A stretch of DNA of 38,826 bases. Origin: Candidatus Saccharimonadota bacterium (GTDB taxonomy: Bacteria > Patescibacteriota > Saccharimonadia > Saccharimonadales > Saccharimonadaceae). The notes below the pieces were generated by a model, which saw only the letters and a program-made list of their open reading frames with translations, ran no database searches and was not told the origin of the DNA. The stretch is taken from the NCBI GenBank assembly GCA_017406405.1, contig JAFQYO010000012.1:1-38826 (forward strand), written 5' to 3'. Made by a program: the position numbers and the translations under genes. Below are positions 1 to 6,725 of the stretch, piece by piece (the stretch's first letter is position 1; each line of letters opens with the position of its first letter).

Positions 1-1513
1 CATCAGTGATAGGAGAACCATAAAGGGTTTTGTTGGCGGAGTAAGCTTCGTATATCTTAGTTGAGAAAGCGGTCCCATTAGAAATTACACCATTCTCGAA
101 AGATTGAGTGCCGTTTTGTTCGTTAGAAATGGGGTAACCGAGAGGAGAGTTCTCAAGACCTACCCGTCGATAGATATTTCTAACTTCTCCACTCTTAATG
201 TAAAATGTCCCTAGCTTAGGAATAGAATACACTACACCGTTCTCAAAAAGCTGATATGAGGCGTTTCCGGGGAGGCCGTCTGTTTGGTTGGAAATCGGGA
301 GACCTAAAACTCCGTTTTCTAGACCAGTGGAGCGATATAGATTACGAATATCGCCACTAAGGACTGCGGCGGAAATTTTTGTGCTTGTGTTGTAGTATAG
401 AACGGCGTTTTCGAAAAGCTGATAGCAATTGTTATTTTTTAAGGTACAGAGGAGATTACTGGTGGGGTAACCCATTTTGCCGCTTTCTAAGCCGTGGGCG
501 CGAAAAGTATCAAGAATCGGGCCAAATTGTACGAATTTTACACCATGGGTAGAGTGGAGATAAATAATTCCGTTCGTATAGGTTTTGTAATAATTTTCGC
601 TCGCACCGATTTGTTTAATGACTCCGGTTACGGAACCGACGTTAAGCTTATTCTCTGTAATGGATTGCCGAATCACTTCAAGGAGGTTTGCGTTTTCTTC
701 GCCGGTTGCCGGATCATAGTTAAAGTAGTCTACGAAGTATAGATAAAAATTTCTATTTCCGTAGGCGCCGCAGGCGGCGGTGCCGTAGCCGGCGGCGAGG
801 GCGCCCGAGTTTGGCTGGTATGGAGTGTAGCGATAAAGTGAGCTCGTCGCGAGGTTTTTTATCTCGACATTTGAACCGCCACAGTTTCTATCGGGATTGT
901 AATAAATATAGTTCACGCCGAGAGGATAATTAGTCCAGCCGCCATTGAGGACGGTCCGGAAAAGATTTGCAGCATTTTTTAGCTGGTTTTTGAAGCCGTA
1001 GTATTTTGAGTCGCAGGCGGCGGTATCGGGACAGCCATAACCGGTCGCAGAGCGATATTGGATGTTGTTTGGCCAGGAGTCAGTAATCAGGCCCTGCTCC
1101 TTTTGGAGGAGGACAATGAGGACTTGAGGGTTTATGGAGTATTCATGAGCGACCTCATAGATGATTTCGGCGGCGGTCTGACCGGAGCCGATTGTGGTTC
1201 CCTCTCCGAAGCGTTCATCAGCGAGACAAACAAAATGGCCATTCTCAATATGATAAGAAAGGTTAGGGTAGTTATTTGCTAGATAGGTGCTTGTGTTATT
1301 GCAGTTTCCGTGGTCGTGAAGAAACCTGTCGATGTCGGCGACAGACATAGTGTTTATGTTGCTCATGGTGTAGTCACTAATAATGTTTCCGGGGTCAAAA
1401 CTAGCCAACGAGGCGGCGTTCGATTTGACCGGAATCCGAAGGCTTAAAAAAGTTAAAACGGCGACAAATCCAAATAGAAAAAGGTATTTAAGATTGGCGG
1501 GTTTTAGTTTCAT
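1..1513 (-). CDS. Secreted LGFP-repeat protein with lysozyme-like N-terminal region (partial, C-terminus outside window)
   Basis: The open frame starts at the ATG at 1513 and runs without a stop to the window edge, giving 504 visible residues. A hydrophobic signal peptide (about 1-33) is followed by a region around residues 110-260 containing EVAHEYSINPQVLIVLLQKE and a YYGFKNQL stretch, which resembles the lysozyme/transglycosylase-like domain found in front of LGFP repeats in actinobacterial and TM7 exoproteins. Residues from about 330 hold at least three LGFP-type repeats (MGYPTSN, LGLPISN, LGYPISN, each followed by YQLFENGVVY-like text). LGFP repeats are known from mycolate-containing actinobacteria, where they are thought to bind the wall, so a role in attachment to host envelope is inferred. 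The start overlaps the upstream stop as ATGA, implying translational coupling. The number of repeats beyond the edge is unknown. Confidence 0.85.
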   Translation of the reverse strand, partial: MKLKPANLKYLFLFGFVAVLTFLSLRIPVKSNAASLASFDPGNIISDYTMSNINTMSVADIDRFLHDHGNCNNTSTYLANNYPNLSYHIENGHFVCLADERFGEGTTIGSGQTAAEIIYEVAHEYSINPQVLIVLLQKEQGLITDSWPNNIQYRSATGYGCPDTAACDSKYYGFKNQLKNAANLFRTVLNGGWTNYPLGVNYIYYNPDRNCGGSNVEIKNLATSSLYRYTPYQPNSGALAAGYGTAACGAYGNRNFYLYFVDYFNYDPATGEENANLLEVIRQSITENKLNVGSVTGVIKQIGASENYYKTYTNGIIYLHSTHGVKFVQFGPILDTFRAHGLESGKMGYPTSNLLCTLKNNNCYQLFENAVLYYNTSTKISAAVLSGDIRNLYRSTGLENGVLGLPISNQTDGLPGNASYQLFENGVVYSIPKLGTFYIKSGEVRNIYRRVGLENSPLGYPISNEQNGTQSFENGVISNGTAFSTKIYEAYSANKTLYGSPITD

Positions 1514-2127
1514 AAGGTCGCAACTCCGGTTATGGTTCCCGTTCGGTCGCCTGAAGTAAGATTTAAGGTGATTTCGATATAATTCGAGAGTTTTTCGAGT
1601 TCGGCCTTCGGGACATCGAAGCCTTCACAAGAAGAGGAAGTAGCATCAGCAAAAATGTTGGCGGATTTTTTGATTTCGTTGTTTCCGTCGGAGATAACCA
1701 TCGTGCAAGTTCCGGAGGTTAGGTATTGGTCAATCGAGACACGAACAAGGAAGTTTTCGCCAGAAAAGCCAGCGTATGTGATGTTCCCGGTCAGAGAATC
1801 AGAGAGGTTCGGGTTTTCTCCGTCGTATTGTTCGGGGGTTTTCCCGTCTCCTTCAGTATCAGTCCCAGAAGAGCCAGAAAGTTCGTCGGTTTTCTTCGAC
1901 GAGGAAGATGAAGAGGAGGCCTCCGACTTTGACGAGGCGGAGGAAGATTTGTCGTTTCCGGGGGCGTTTGAAGAGGAAGTTGGTCGGAAGAACTTAAAGA
2001 AGCAAAAAACACCGATAGCTAAAAGAATAACTATAGTAATAATCCAAAACCAAGGGGTTTTATAGGCCGGGCGGCGGCGAGAAATAGATTTAGAAGATGA
2101 TTTTCCTTTTGTTTTTGTTTTAGTCAT
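1510..2127 (-). CDS. Membrane-anchored Ser-rich exported protein, unknown function
   Basis: This 205-residue protein has a basic Lys/Ser-rich N-terminus (1-25), one transmembrane helix (about 27-46), a low-complexity Ser/Lys linker (about 50-95) and a C-terminal region of about 95 residues with alternating hydrophobic beta-strand patterning and two cysteines (in SGTCTM and SSSCEG) that could form a disulphide. The layout suggests a cytoplasmic tail, a membrane anchor and an exposed Ig-like small domain. No family is recognised. A ribosome site AGGAGA sits at 2136-2141 and a -10 TATAAT at 2148-2153 (minus strand). Its stop overlaps the start of the LGFP protein, so the two are probably made together as surface components. 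Confidence 0.75.
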   Translation of the reverse strand: MTKTKTKGKSSSKSISRRRPAYKTPWFWIITIVILLAIGVFCFFKFFRPTSSSNAPGNDKSSSASSKSEASSSSSSSKKTDELSGSSGTDTEGDGKTPEQYDGENPNLSDSLTGNITYAGFSGENFLVRVSIDQYLTSGTCTMVISDGNNEIKKSANIFADATSSSCEGFDVPKAELEKLSNYIEITLNLTSGDRTGTITGVATL

Positions 2128-2147
2128 TAGATAATTCTCCTGTATAT

Positions 2148-2153
2148 ATTATA
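2148..2153 (-). promoter_or_regulatory. -10 element for the Ser-rich/LGFP surface operon
   Basis: On the minus strand TATAAT lies 20 nt before the ATG at 2127, with AGGAGA (2136-2141) in between. Unlike several neighbours, this unit keeps a short leader with a Shine-Dalgarno site. No clear -35 was identified. Confidence 0.45.
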
Positions 2154-2168
2154 TATGTATAGAAAAAA

Positions 2169-2498
2169 TTATTCAAGATTTAGACCGAGAATTTTCGCGG
2201 CTTTTAAGAGAGTTTTTATTTCTTCTTCGGAATCAGAGGAAGCTAGGGCGGAATTAAATAAATCCACGGTTTCTTGGTGAGACATATCGACAACTTCTAG
2301 AGAGCGGGCAGCCCCGGGAGTCTTTTTGAGCGCACCTTTTTCCACAAGGTTTTCCACATGTTCTGCGACCGCTGAAACAGATGATAATCCGAGCCCAGAC
2401 ATGATTTCACGGTAGCTTGGGGAATAGTTATGTTCTTTTGTAAAGGTCGAGATATAGTCGATAATTTGCTTTTGCTTTTTTGTTAATTTCTCATTCAT
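2169..2498 (-). CDS. LexA-type winged-helix DNA-binding protein lacking the S24 peptidase domain
   Basis: The 109-residue product begins MNEKLTKKQKQIIDYI and continues with NYSPSYREIMSGLGLSS, VAEHVENLVEKGALKK and PGAARSLEVVD, which follows the LexA N-terminal DNA-binding domain (LTxRQxxIL...PSxREI...GLSS...H...LxxKG...R). The S24 autoprotease domain that follows in true LexA (about 200 residues in total) is absent; instead there is a helical tail of about 35 residues. The frame stays open upstream to 2759, but that extension is antisense to the Lys-rich N-terminus of the divergent LCP gene and crosses the promoter, so the ATG at 2498 was chosen; it sits 10 nt past a minus-strand TATAAT. It probably regulates transcription, perhaps at its own divergent promoter, but could not be inactivated by RecA-stimulated self-cleavage. 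Confidence 0.8.
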   Translation of the reverse strand: MNEKLTKKQKQIIDYISTFTKEHNYSPSYREIMSGLGLSSVSAVAEHVENLVEKGALKKTPGAARSLEVVDMSHQETVDLFNSALASSDSEEEIKTLLKAAKILGLNLE

Positions 2499-2499
2499 A

Positions 2500-2514
2500 T
2501 GTGATATAATTATA
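2500..2514. promoter_or_regulatory. Palindromic bidirectional -10 element between the LexA-like and LCP genes
   Basis: The perfect palindrome TATAATTATA (2505-2514, inside the 12-bp ATATAATTATAT at 2504-2515) supplies a TATAAT on each strand. On the plus strand it is part of the extended -10 TGTGATATAAT (2500-2510). Both ATGs (2521 plus, 2498 minus) lie exactly 10 nt beyond their own TATAAT, so leaders would be only a few nucleotides long. Confidence 0.65.
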
Positions 2515-2520
2515 TAACTA

Positions 2521-4344
2521 ATGGTCAAAGAAGAAAATACAACAATTGATGGATTCCCTGTTCGTTCGGCGAAGGATTCGAAATTAGTCGCCCGTTCTAA
2601 GGCGGACAAAATTCCTGCTAATAAAGCTAAGAAAAAGCCGGCGTCTAAAAAGCGAGCAAGTGCCCCTAAGAAACCCGTCGCAAAGAAACCCGCTTCGAAG
2701 TCTAGTGCTAGTAAATCTAGGAAGACGAGCGCTTCGGCAACACGAAAAAAACCGACCATTAAGAGGCAATCTCCGGCGAGAATAATTCATGCTGAACCTG
2801 AGACTGAAGTTATAAGCAAGACTGATAAGGAAATCGAGGAAGAAATTTTCGGAAAAACACAGAAGGCGCATGATGATTTTTTGGCGCCTGTAGAAACATT
2901 TGGATTGAATGAGACTGAAGACACTGGAACAAGTGAAGGAAGGGTGGAGGAAGTTGAGGAGCTCGAAGTGGCAGATATGAAGGCTAGAAAAAAGGCAGAG
3001 AAAAAAGCGAAGAAGCTTGAAGAAAAGAGTGGGAAAAAGAAGCATAAGGTCTTAAAGATTGTTCTTATAATCCTTTTGTTGCTTATCGTCGGAGGTGGTG
3101 TTGCGTTTTATTTCTGGGGTGATGCGATTTTGAAAAAGTTGACTGGCGGAAATGGTGATATTTGGAGCGCAATCGGCGTCGTAACAAGCGACACTTATGA
3201 GCCTCTAAAAGAAGACGCGAATGGAAGAACAAATATTTTGATTTTTGGGACGAGCGGGTATGATATGGAGGGGACGAATGGAGATTATACCCACGACGGA
3301 GCGCAGTTGACTGATTCGATCATGATCGTAAGCCTTAATCAGGATACAGGAGACGTAGCGATGGTGTCGCTTCCGCGCGATTTGAAGGTTAGCTATACTT
3401 GTACTGCAACTGGAAAGATAAATGAAGTGTTTTGGTGCGCCGATATGTATGGTAATGATGAAAATGCTGGAGCGGAAGCGCTTGAGTCGGAAGTTGAAGA
3501 TATACTAGGAATCGATATTCAGTACCGAGTACATATTAACTGGGGAGCGCTGGTAAGTATAGTTGATACACTAGGAGGGATAACCGTAACGCTCGATGAA
3601 GATATCGCGGATTATGGGTGGACAAACGCAGTATTTGACGCGGGGGTGCCTTATACAATCAACGGAGAGGAGGCGCTCGGGCTCGCAAGAGCAAGGCACG
3701 GAACAGAGAGCGGTGATTTTACACGAGGAAATAGTCAGCAAAAGATTTTAATCGCGATTAAAGATAGGTTGCTCGAGAAGGGGTTGGGGATTAGCGAGAT
3801 GATAGGAGTGATTACGGCGCTCGGAGATAACGTCAGAACTAACTTTAGTATGAGCGAGATAAAAACAGGTGCGCATCTTTTAGAGGAACTTGATTTCGAG
3901 AATATTCGGCAGATTCCGTTGGTTGGGGAGGACAAAAACTATATGACAACCGCAACGATAAATGGAATTAGTTATGTGATTCCGAGCGCAGGGAACGGGG
4001 TTTATTCGCAAATACAAGAGTATGTAAAGAGAATGATGAGCGATAACGTCGCAGTGAGAGAGGGAGCTGTAATTGAAGTTTTGAACGGAAGTGGCGAGCC
4101 GGGGGTGGCGGGTGAAGAAAAGCAACGGCTGGAAGATAAAGGGTATAATGTAAAAAACATTGACGATGCGCCTGCTGGAGAATATGAAGAATATATGATT
4201 TATGATACGAGTGACGGAAAGATGCCGGAGACAAAAGAGGCGCTCGAGGAAATGTATGGAGTTGAGATGAAGTCAGAGGTTGAGCTTCCTGCCGGGGTTT
4301 CTGGATATGGATATGATTTTATAATTATCGTTGGGGCGCAGTAA
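2521..4344 (+). CDS. LytR-CpsA-Psr (LCP) family membrane protein with LytR_C domain and histone-like basic tail
   Basis: LCP enzymes transfer undecaprenyl-linked glycopolymers to peptidoglycan on the outer face of the membrane. The 607-residue protein has a Lys/Ala/Ser/Pro-rich basic stretch (about 20-85), an acidic segment (about 95-150), a Lys-rich charged run, one transmembrane helix (about 178-199), an LCP domain (about 236-425) with TDSIMIVSL, LPRD (R286, D287) and LARARH, and a C-terminal LytR_C domain (about 515-605: VIEVLNGSG...AGEEKQRLEDKGY...YDFIIIVG). It is longer than typical LCP proteins because of the N-terminal tail. The ATG at 2521 follows a -10 box by 10 nt without a Shine-Dalgarno site. 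It is transcribed alone and ends at a strong terminator. Family assignment is firm; the polymer transferred is unknown. Confidence 0.92.
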   Translation: MVKEENTTIDGFPVRSAKDSKLVARSKADKIPANKAKKKPASKKRASAPKKPVAKKPASKSSASKSRKTSASATRKKPTIKRQSPARIIHAEPETEVISKTDKEIEEEIFGKTQKAHDDFLAPVETFGLNETEDTGTSEGRVEEVEELEVADMKARKKAEKKAKKLEEKSGKKKHKVLKIVLIILLLLIVGGGVAFYFWGDAILKKLTGGNGDIWSAIGVVTSDTYEPLKEDANGRTNILIFGTSGYDMEGTNGDYTHDGAQLTDSIMIVSLNQDTGDVAMVSLPRDLKVSYTCTATGKINEVFWCADMYGNDENAGAEALESEVEDILGIDIQYRVHINWGALVSIVDTLGGITVTLDEDIADYGWTNAVFDAGVPYTINGEEALGLARARHGTESGDFTRGNSQQKILIAIKDRLLEKGLGISEMIGVITALGDNVRTNFSMSEIKTGAHLLEELDFENIRQIPLVGEDKNYMTTATINGISYVIPSAGNGVYSQIQEYVKRMMSDNVAVREGAVIEVLNGSGEPGVAGEEKQRLEDKGYNVKNIDDAPAGEYEEYMIYDTSDGKMPETKEALEEMYGVEMKSEVELPAGVSGYGYDFIIIVGAQ

Positions 4345-4370
4345 AAGAAATAGCCGCGTACAAATAATGC

Positions 4371-4396
4371 AATGCCCCCGAGAGGGGGGCATTTTG
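4371..4396 (+). terminator. Rho-independent terminator after the LCP gene
   Basis: The arms ATGCCCCC (4372-4379) and GGGGGCAT (4385-4392) close a GAGAG loop and are followed by TTT. It lies 27 nt past the LCP stop and also faces the end of jag, which converges from the other side. Confidence 0.8.
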
Positions 4397-4430
4397 GTTG
4401 GCACAATAGAAATTAGACGGTTGGGGGGGG

Positions 4431-4904
4431 TTATTCTTCGTCGGAGGAAGATAGCTTAGAGATAATTAAAACACGTTCGCGACCTTCCCCTTCAGAGTGG
4501 GTGGTAATGTCAGAATAATCTTCGGCGAGTTTGTGAACTACGCGGCGGTCGGCGGCGTTTAGGTTTATTGTCATTGGTTCGCCAGTTGCGCGAACTTTTT
4601 TAATCCAACCTTCAGCGCGTTCAGAAATACGGTCAGCTCTCTGGCGTTTGTAATCGGCGATATCAACGTTGACACGGGTAATCTCGGCATGTTTAGCGAC
4701 TAAGCTCTGCGAGACTATATGTTGAAGGCAGCGAAGATTCTCTGCGTTTTTCCCGATTAAAAGAGAGTTCATAGAAGTACTTGGTACAGAAAGCTGAATA
4801 ACCTCATCGTCAATTGTAGAATAGACAGCAACGTTAATGCCAAAAAACGACAAAAGGTCCTCTAGGTATTTCGTGGCAAAACGGATTGATTCATCTTGGT
4901 TCAT
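4431..4904 (-). CDS. jag: Jag/KhpB-type KH-R3H RNA-binding protein
   Basis: The 157-residue product has a KH domain with the GKNAENL loop (51-57) and a C-terminal R3H domain (about 113-150) with RRVVHKLAEDY, the RxxxH pattern that names the domain. The Jag-N domain found in Firmicutes homologues is missing, so this is the short form. KhpB proteins bind RNA and have been linked to cell-wall synthesis and division. It sits directly behind yidC, with 2 nt between the yidC TAA and this ATG, and its ribosome site AAAAGGAG lies inside the yidC end, so translation is probably coupled. The yidC-jag pairing beside rnpA-rpmH is the classic origin-proximal order. Confidence 0.93.
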   Translation of the reverse strand: MNQDESIRFATKYLEDLLSFFGINVAVYSTIDDEVIQLSVPSTSMNSLLIGKNAENLRCLQHIVSQSLVAKHAEITRVNVDIADYKRQRADRISERAEGWIKKVRATGEPMTINLNAADRRVVHKLAEDYSDITTHSEGEGRERVLIISKLSSSDEE

Positions 4905-4906
4905 TT

Positions 4907-5956
4907 TTATCTCCTTTTCTTTTTAGTATCTTTGGCGGAGATGCGAGTGATTTTTGTTCCTGTTTTTTTGTTTTCGATAATTTCGGCTTCTTTAGCCTTT
5001 TTAAGCTCTTTGAGGATTGTTTTGTCGGCAGAAATCTCCATTTCTTTTTCCGCCTGAGAGAGAACGAGTTTCTGTTGGATGAGGGTAATGACGTTTGATA
5101 AGAAATAATAAAGAATAATTGCACCCGGGAGGTTTATCATAATAAAGAGAAGCATCAGAGGCATCATATAGGACATCTGGGCGCTCGACATGTCGTTTAT
5201 GTCGGCTTGGTCGAGTTCTTTTCCCTCGCCAGCTTCTTTCATGAGTTCGCGGAAGGATTTTGACTTCGACTTTCCGGAAGGACGTTGTTGTTTTGCTATT
5301 AAGTATTGGCTAAAAGCAGAGAGGAGGGTCAAAACAAGCATAATAATCGCTGATTTTGACTTTAGGCCAGGTTTTACTTCGAGATTGATTCGCCCAAAGA
5401 GACGGGGGTGGAATTGGTAAGTCGGAGCTTCGAGGGTTGATTTTTCTTCTTCGGAAAGAGATTCGTCGGCGGTTTTTTCGTTATAGATGGAAAGTTCCTC
5501 TAGATAGGTAGTTTGGAGATTTATTACGTCTTTTATACGAGAGCCATCTTCTTTAACGAAGGAGTAAGCGCGCAAATCGAGGTTTTTTTCTGTAGTCGGG
5601 GGAGTCACCATGATACGAATCGCACCAAAGATAGCGATAAAAATCGGAAGCTGAATAAGGACGGTTAATAGAGAGGCGAAAGGTTTTACGTTGTATTTTT
5701 TATAGAGATCCATAGTCTGAAGGGACTCGAGTTGGCGATTCCCCTTGCAATTTTTCTTTATCTCGGCTAGCTCCGGCTGAATCTTCTTCATCAGCTTTGT
5801 TTGATGAAGCTGTTTTTTCACGAGAGGCCACATCAAGAGTTTAACGAGGATAACAAAGAGGATAATTGCAATACCAAAATCACCAACCCAGTTATAAATC
5901 AAAAAGAGGATATTTGTAATCGGGCGAATCATGATGAAGTCGATGAGTTTGAACAT
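4907..5956 (-). CDS. yidC: YidC/Oxa1-family membrane protein insertase
   Basis: YidC inserts and folds membrane proteins, alone or with SecYEG. The 349-residue protein has an N-terminal segment ending in YNWVGDFGIAIILFVILVK, the positively charged WPLVKKQLHQTKLMKKIQPE loop after the first core helix (carrying the hydrophilic-groove arginine/lysine function), the FASLLTVLIQLPIFIAIFGAIR helix and the C-terminal SYMMPLMLLFIMINLPGA / LYYFLSNVITLIQQ helices. There is no large periplasmic P1 domain, as in Gram-positive and CPR forms. The loop of about 85 residues between helices (TTEKNLDLRAYSF...) and the Lys-rich tail are lineage features. Seven nt separate it from rnpA upstream. This pathway is likely to serve the many single-span and polytopic T4SS proteins nearby. 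Confidence 0.95.
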   Translation of the reverse strand: MFKLIDFIMIRPITNILFLIYNWVGDFGIAIILFVILVKLLMWPLVKKQLHQTKLMKKIQPELAEIKKNCKGNRQLESLQTMDLYKKYNVKPFASLLTVLIQLPIFIAIFGAIRIMVTPPTTEKNLDLRAYSFVKEDGSRIKDVINLQTTYLEELSIYNEKTADESLSEEEKSTLEAPTYQFHPRLFGRINLEVKPGLKSKSAIIMLVLTLLSAFSQYLIAKQQRPSGKSKSKSFRELMKEAGEGKELDQADINDMSSAQMSYMMPLMLLFIMINLPGAIILYYFLSNVITLIQQKLVLSQAEKEMEISADKTILKELKKAKEAEIIENKKTGTKITRISAKDTKKKRR

Positions 5957-5963
5957 ATCTAAC

Positions 5964-6305
5964 CTATTGTAGCATACTTTCTTCGAGGAGAGAGCGGATT
6001 AGTTTTTGTATATCGGGAAATGGGGCGGTTTTTAGTTTTCGGGAATAAACAACAAAAATGTAGTCGCGAGGTTTTTTAAAATGGTCAAGGTCATGACGAA
6101 TCGCTTCGTAGATACGGCGACGAATTCGGTTTCTTGCGACGGCGGATTTGTAGACTTTTTTCGACACAACAACCGCAAAGCGCGTGAAACCGCGCTTGTT
6201 ATCACAGAAAACTAGGCTCATTTCAGGGTGACGGATAGTTTTCCCATTTCGGTAAGTGTATTTTACACCTCCCCGAGAATGAAAACGAAATTCTTTAGAC
6301 AACAT
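5964..6305 (-). CDS. rnpA: Ribonuclease P protein component
   Basis: RnpA binds the RNase P RNA and helps remove 5' leaders from pre-tRNAs. The 113-residue protein contains FAVVVSKKVYKSAVARNRIRRRI (about 43-65), the conserved RNR motif region, followed by YIFVVYSRK. The ATG at 6305 was chosen over an upstream start because the longer frame runs back across the terminator and through rpmH; an extended -10 TGTTATAAT lies 6 nt before this ATG. It therefore appears to have its own leaderless promoter after the rpmH terminator instead of being purely co-transcribed with rpmH. Confidence 0.93.
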   Translation of the reverse strand: MLSKEFRFHSRGGVKYTYRNGKTIRHPEMSLVFCDNKRGFTRFAVVVSKKVYKSAVARNRIRRRIYEAIRHDLDHFKKPRDYIFVVYSRKLKTAPFPDIQKLIRSLLEESMLQ

Positions 6306-6311
6306 AATAAA

Positions 6312-6317
6312 ATTATA
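6312..6317 (-). promoter_or_regulatory. Extended -10 promoter of rnpA-yidC-jag
   Basis: Minus-strand TGTTATAAT (TATAAT at 6317-6312) ends 6 nt before the rnpA ATG, so transcription would start at or next to the start codon. It lies just past the rpmH terminator. Confidence 0.55.
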
Positions 6318-6320
6318 ACA

Positions 6321-6343
6321 TAAAACCCCTCTAAGAGAGGGGT
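6321..6343 (-). terminator. Terminator or attenuator between rpmH and rnpA
   Basis: The arms ACCCCTCT (6325-6332) and AGAGGGGT (6336-6343) form an 8-bp stem with a 3-nt loop. Read on the minus strand the hairpin is followed by TTTTA. It lies right after the rpmH stop at 6349 and would separate the abundant L34 message from rnpA. Confidence 0.65.
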
Positions 6344-6348
6344 GAATC

Positions 6349-6486
6349 TTATATAGAGAGACGTTTGCGACCTTTAAGGCGGCGGCGTTTAAGAACGAGT
6401 CGACCAGCATGGCTTGAGTTTCTCTTCATGAAACCATGCTCAGCTCTCCTCTGGCGCTTGTGGGGCTGATAAGTGCGTTTTGGCAT
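6349..6486 (-). CDS. rpmH: 50S ribosomal protein L34
   Basis: This 45-residue, very basic protein begins [19 protein letters not shown] and ends [18 protein letters not shown], matching L34 (MKRTYQPSxxKRxRxHGFxxRMxTxxGRxVLxxRRxKGRxxLS). L34 is a structural protein of the large ribosomal subunit. The stop is the TAA read from 6351 to 6349. A ribosome site AGGA lies about 10 nt upstream of the ATG. The position next to dnaA and divergent from it is the usual bacterial arrangement. Confidence 0.97.
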   Translation of the reverse strand: MPKRTYQPHKRQRRAEHGFMKRNSSHAGRLVLKRRRLKGRKRLSI

Positions 6487-6532
6487 AATAATAGAATCCT
6501 ATATACTTTTATATTTAGCAAATATTTGTTTT

Positions 6533-6574
6533 ATTATAGCGCAGTTTTCCACATTTTTCAACCGGTTTTCCACA
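6533..6574 (-). promoter_or_regulatory. rpmH promoter with embedded DnaA boxes
   Basis: On the minus strand TTGAAA (6561-6556), a 17-nt spacer and TATAAT (6538-6533) form a good sigma-70 promoter. A perfect DnaA box TTTTCCACA (6545-6553, plus-strand reading) lies inside the spacer and a second copy sits at 6566-6574, just upstream of the -35. DnaA binding here should compete with RNA polymerase. Confidence 0.7.
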
Positions 6575-6665
6575 AGTAAAACAGATAGCATATAGAATAG
6601 TGGAAAGTATTACCTCTGTAAATTTAAATATATATTATGAAATATTAAAATTTGATTGAGAAAGC

Positions 6666-6714
6666 TGTGGAAAACTTTTGTAGACTAAGGTATAATTATT
6701 GAAGATAAAGGAGG
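6666..6714 (+). promoter_or_regulatory. dnaA promoter, DnaA box and ribosome binding site
   Basis: TATAAT at 6691-6696 follows a DnaA box (TGTGGAAAA, 6666-6674) that overlaps the expected -35 position, suggesting autoregulation. AAAGGAGG at 6707-6714 precedes the ATG at 6726 by 11 nt, which decides the start. A TTG at 6699 is in frame but would place initiation before the ribosome site. Confidence 0.65.
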
Positions 6715-6725
6715 TCGAAAGATAC

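Noticed and set aside
1655-2065. 136-codon plus frame opposite the Ser-rich protein
   Set aside because: It is Glu/Ser-rich antisense of a Ser-rich low-complexity region, with no promoter or ribosome site.
2499-2759. Upstream extension of the LexA-like frame to 196 residues
   Set aside because: It is antisense to the Lys/Ala-rich start of the LCP gene and crosses the promoter; the ATG at 2498 matches the LexA domain start.
6306-6410. Longer rnpA start at 6410
   Set aside because: The added residues come from the rpmH gene and a terminator read in another frame.
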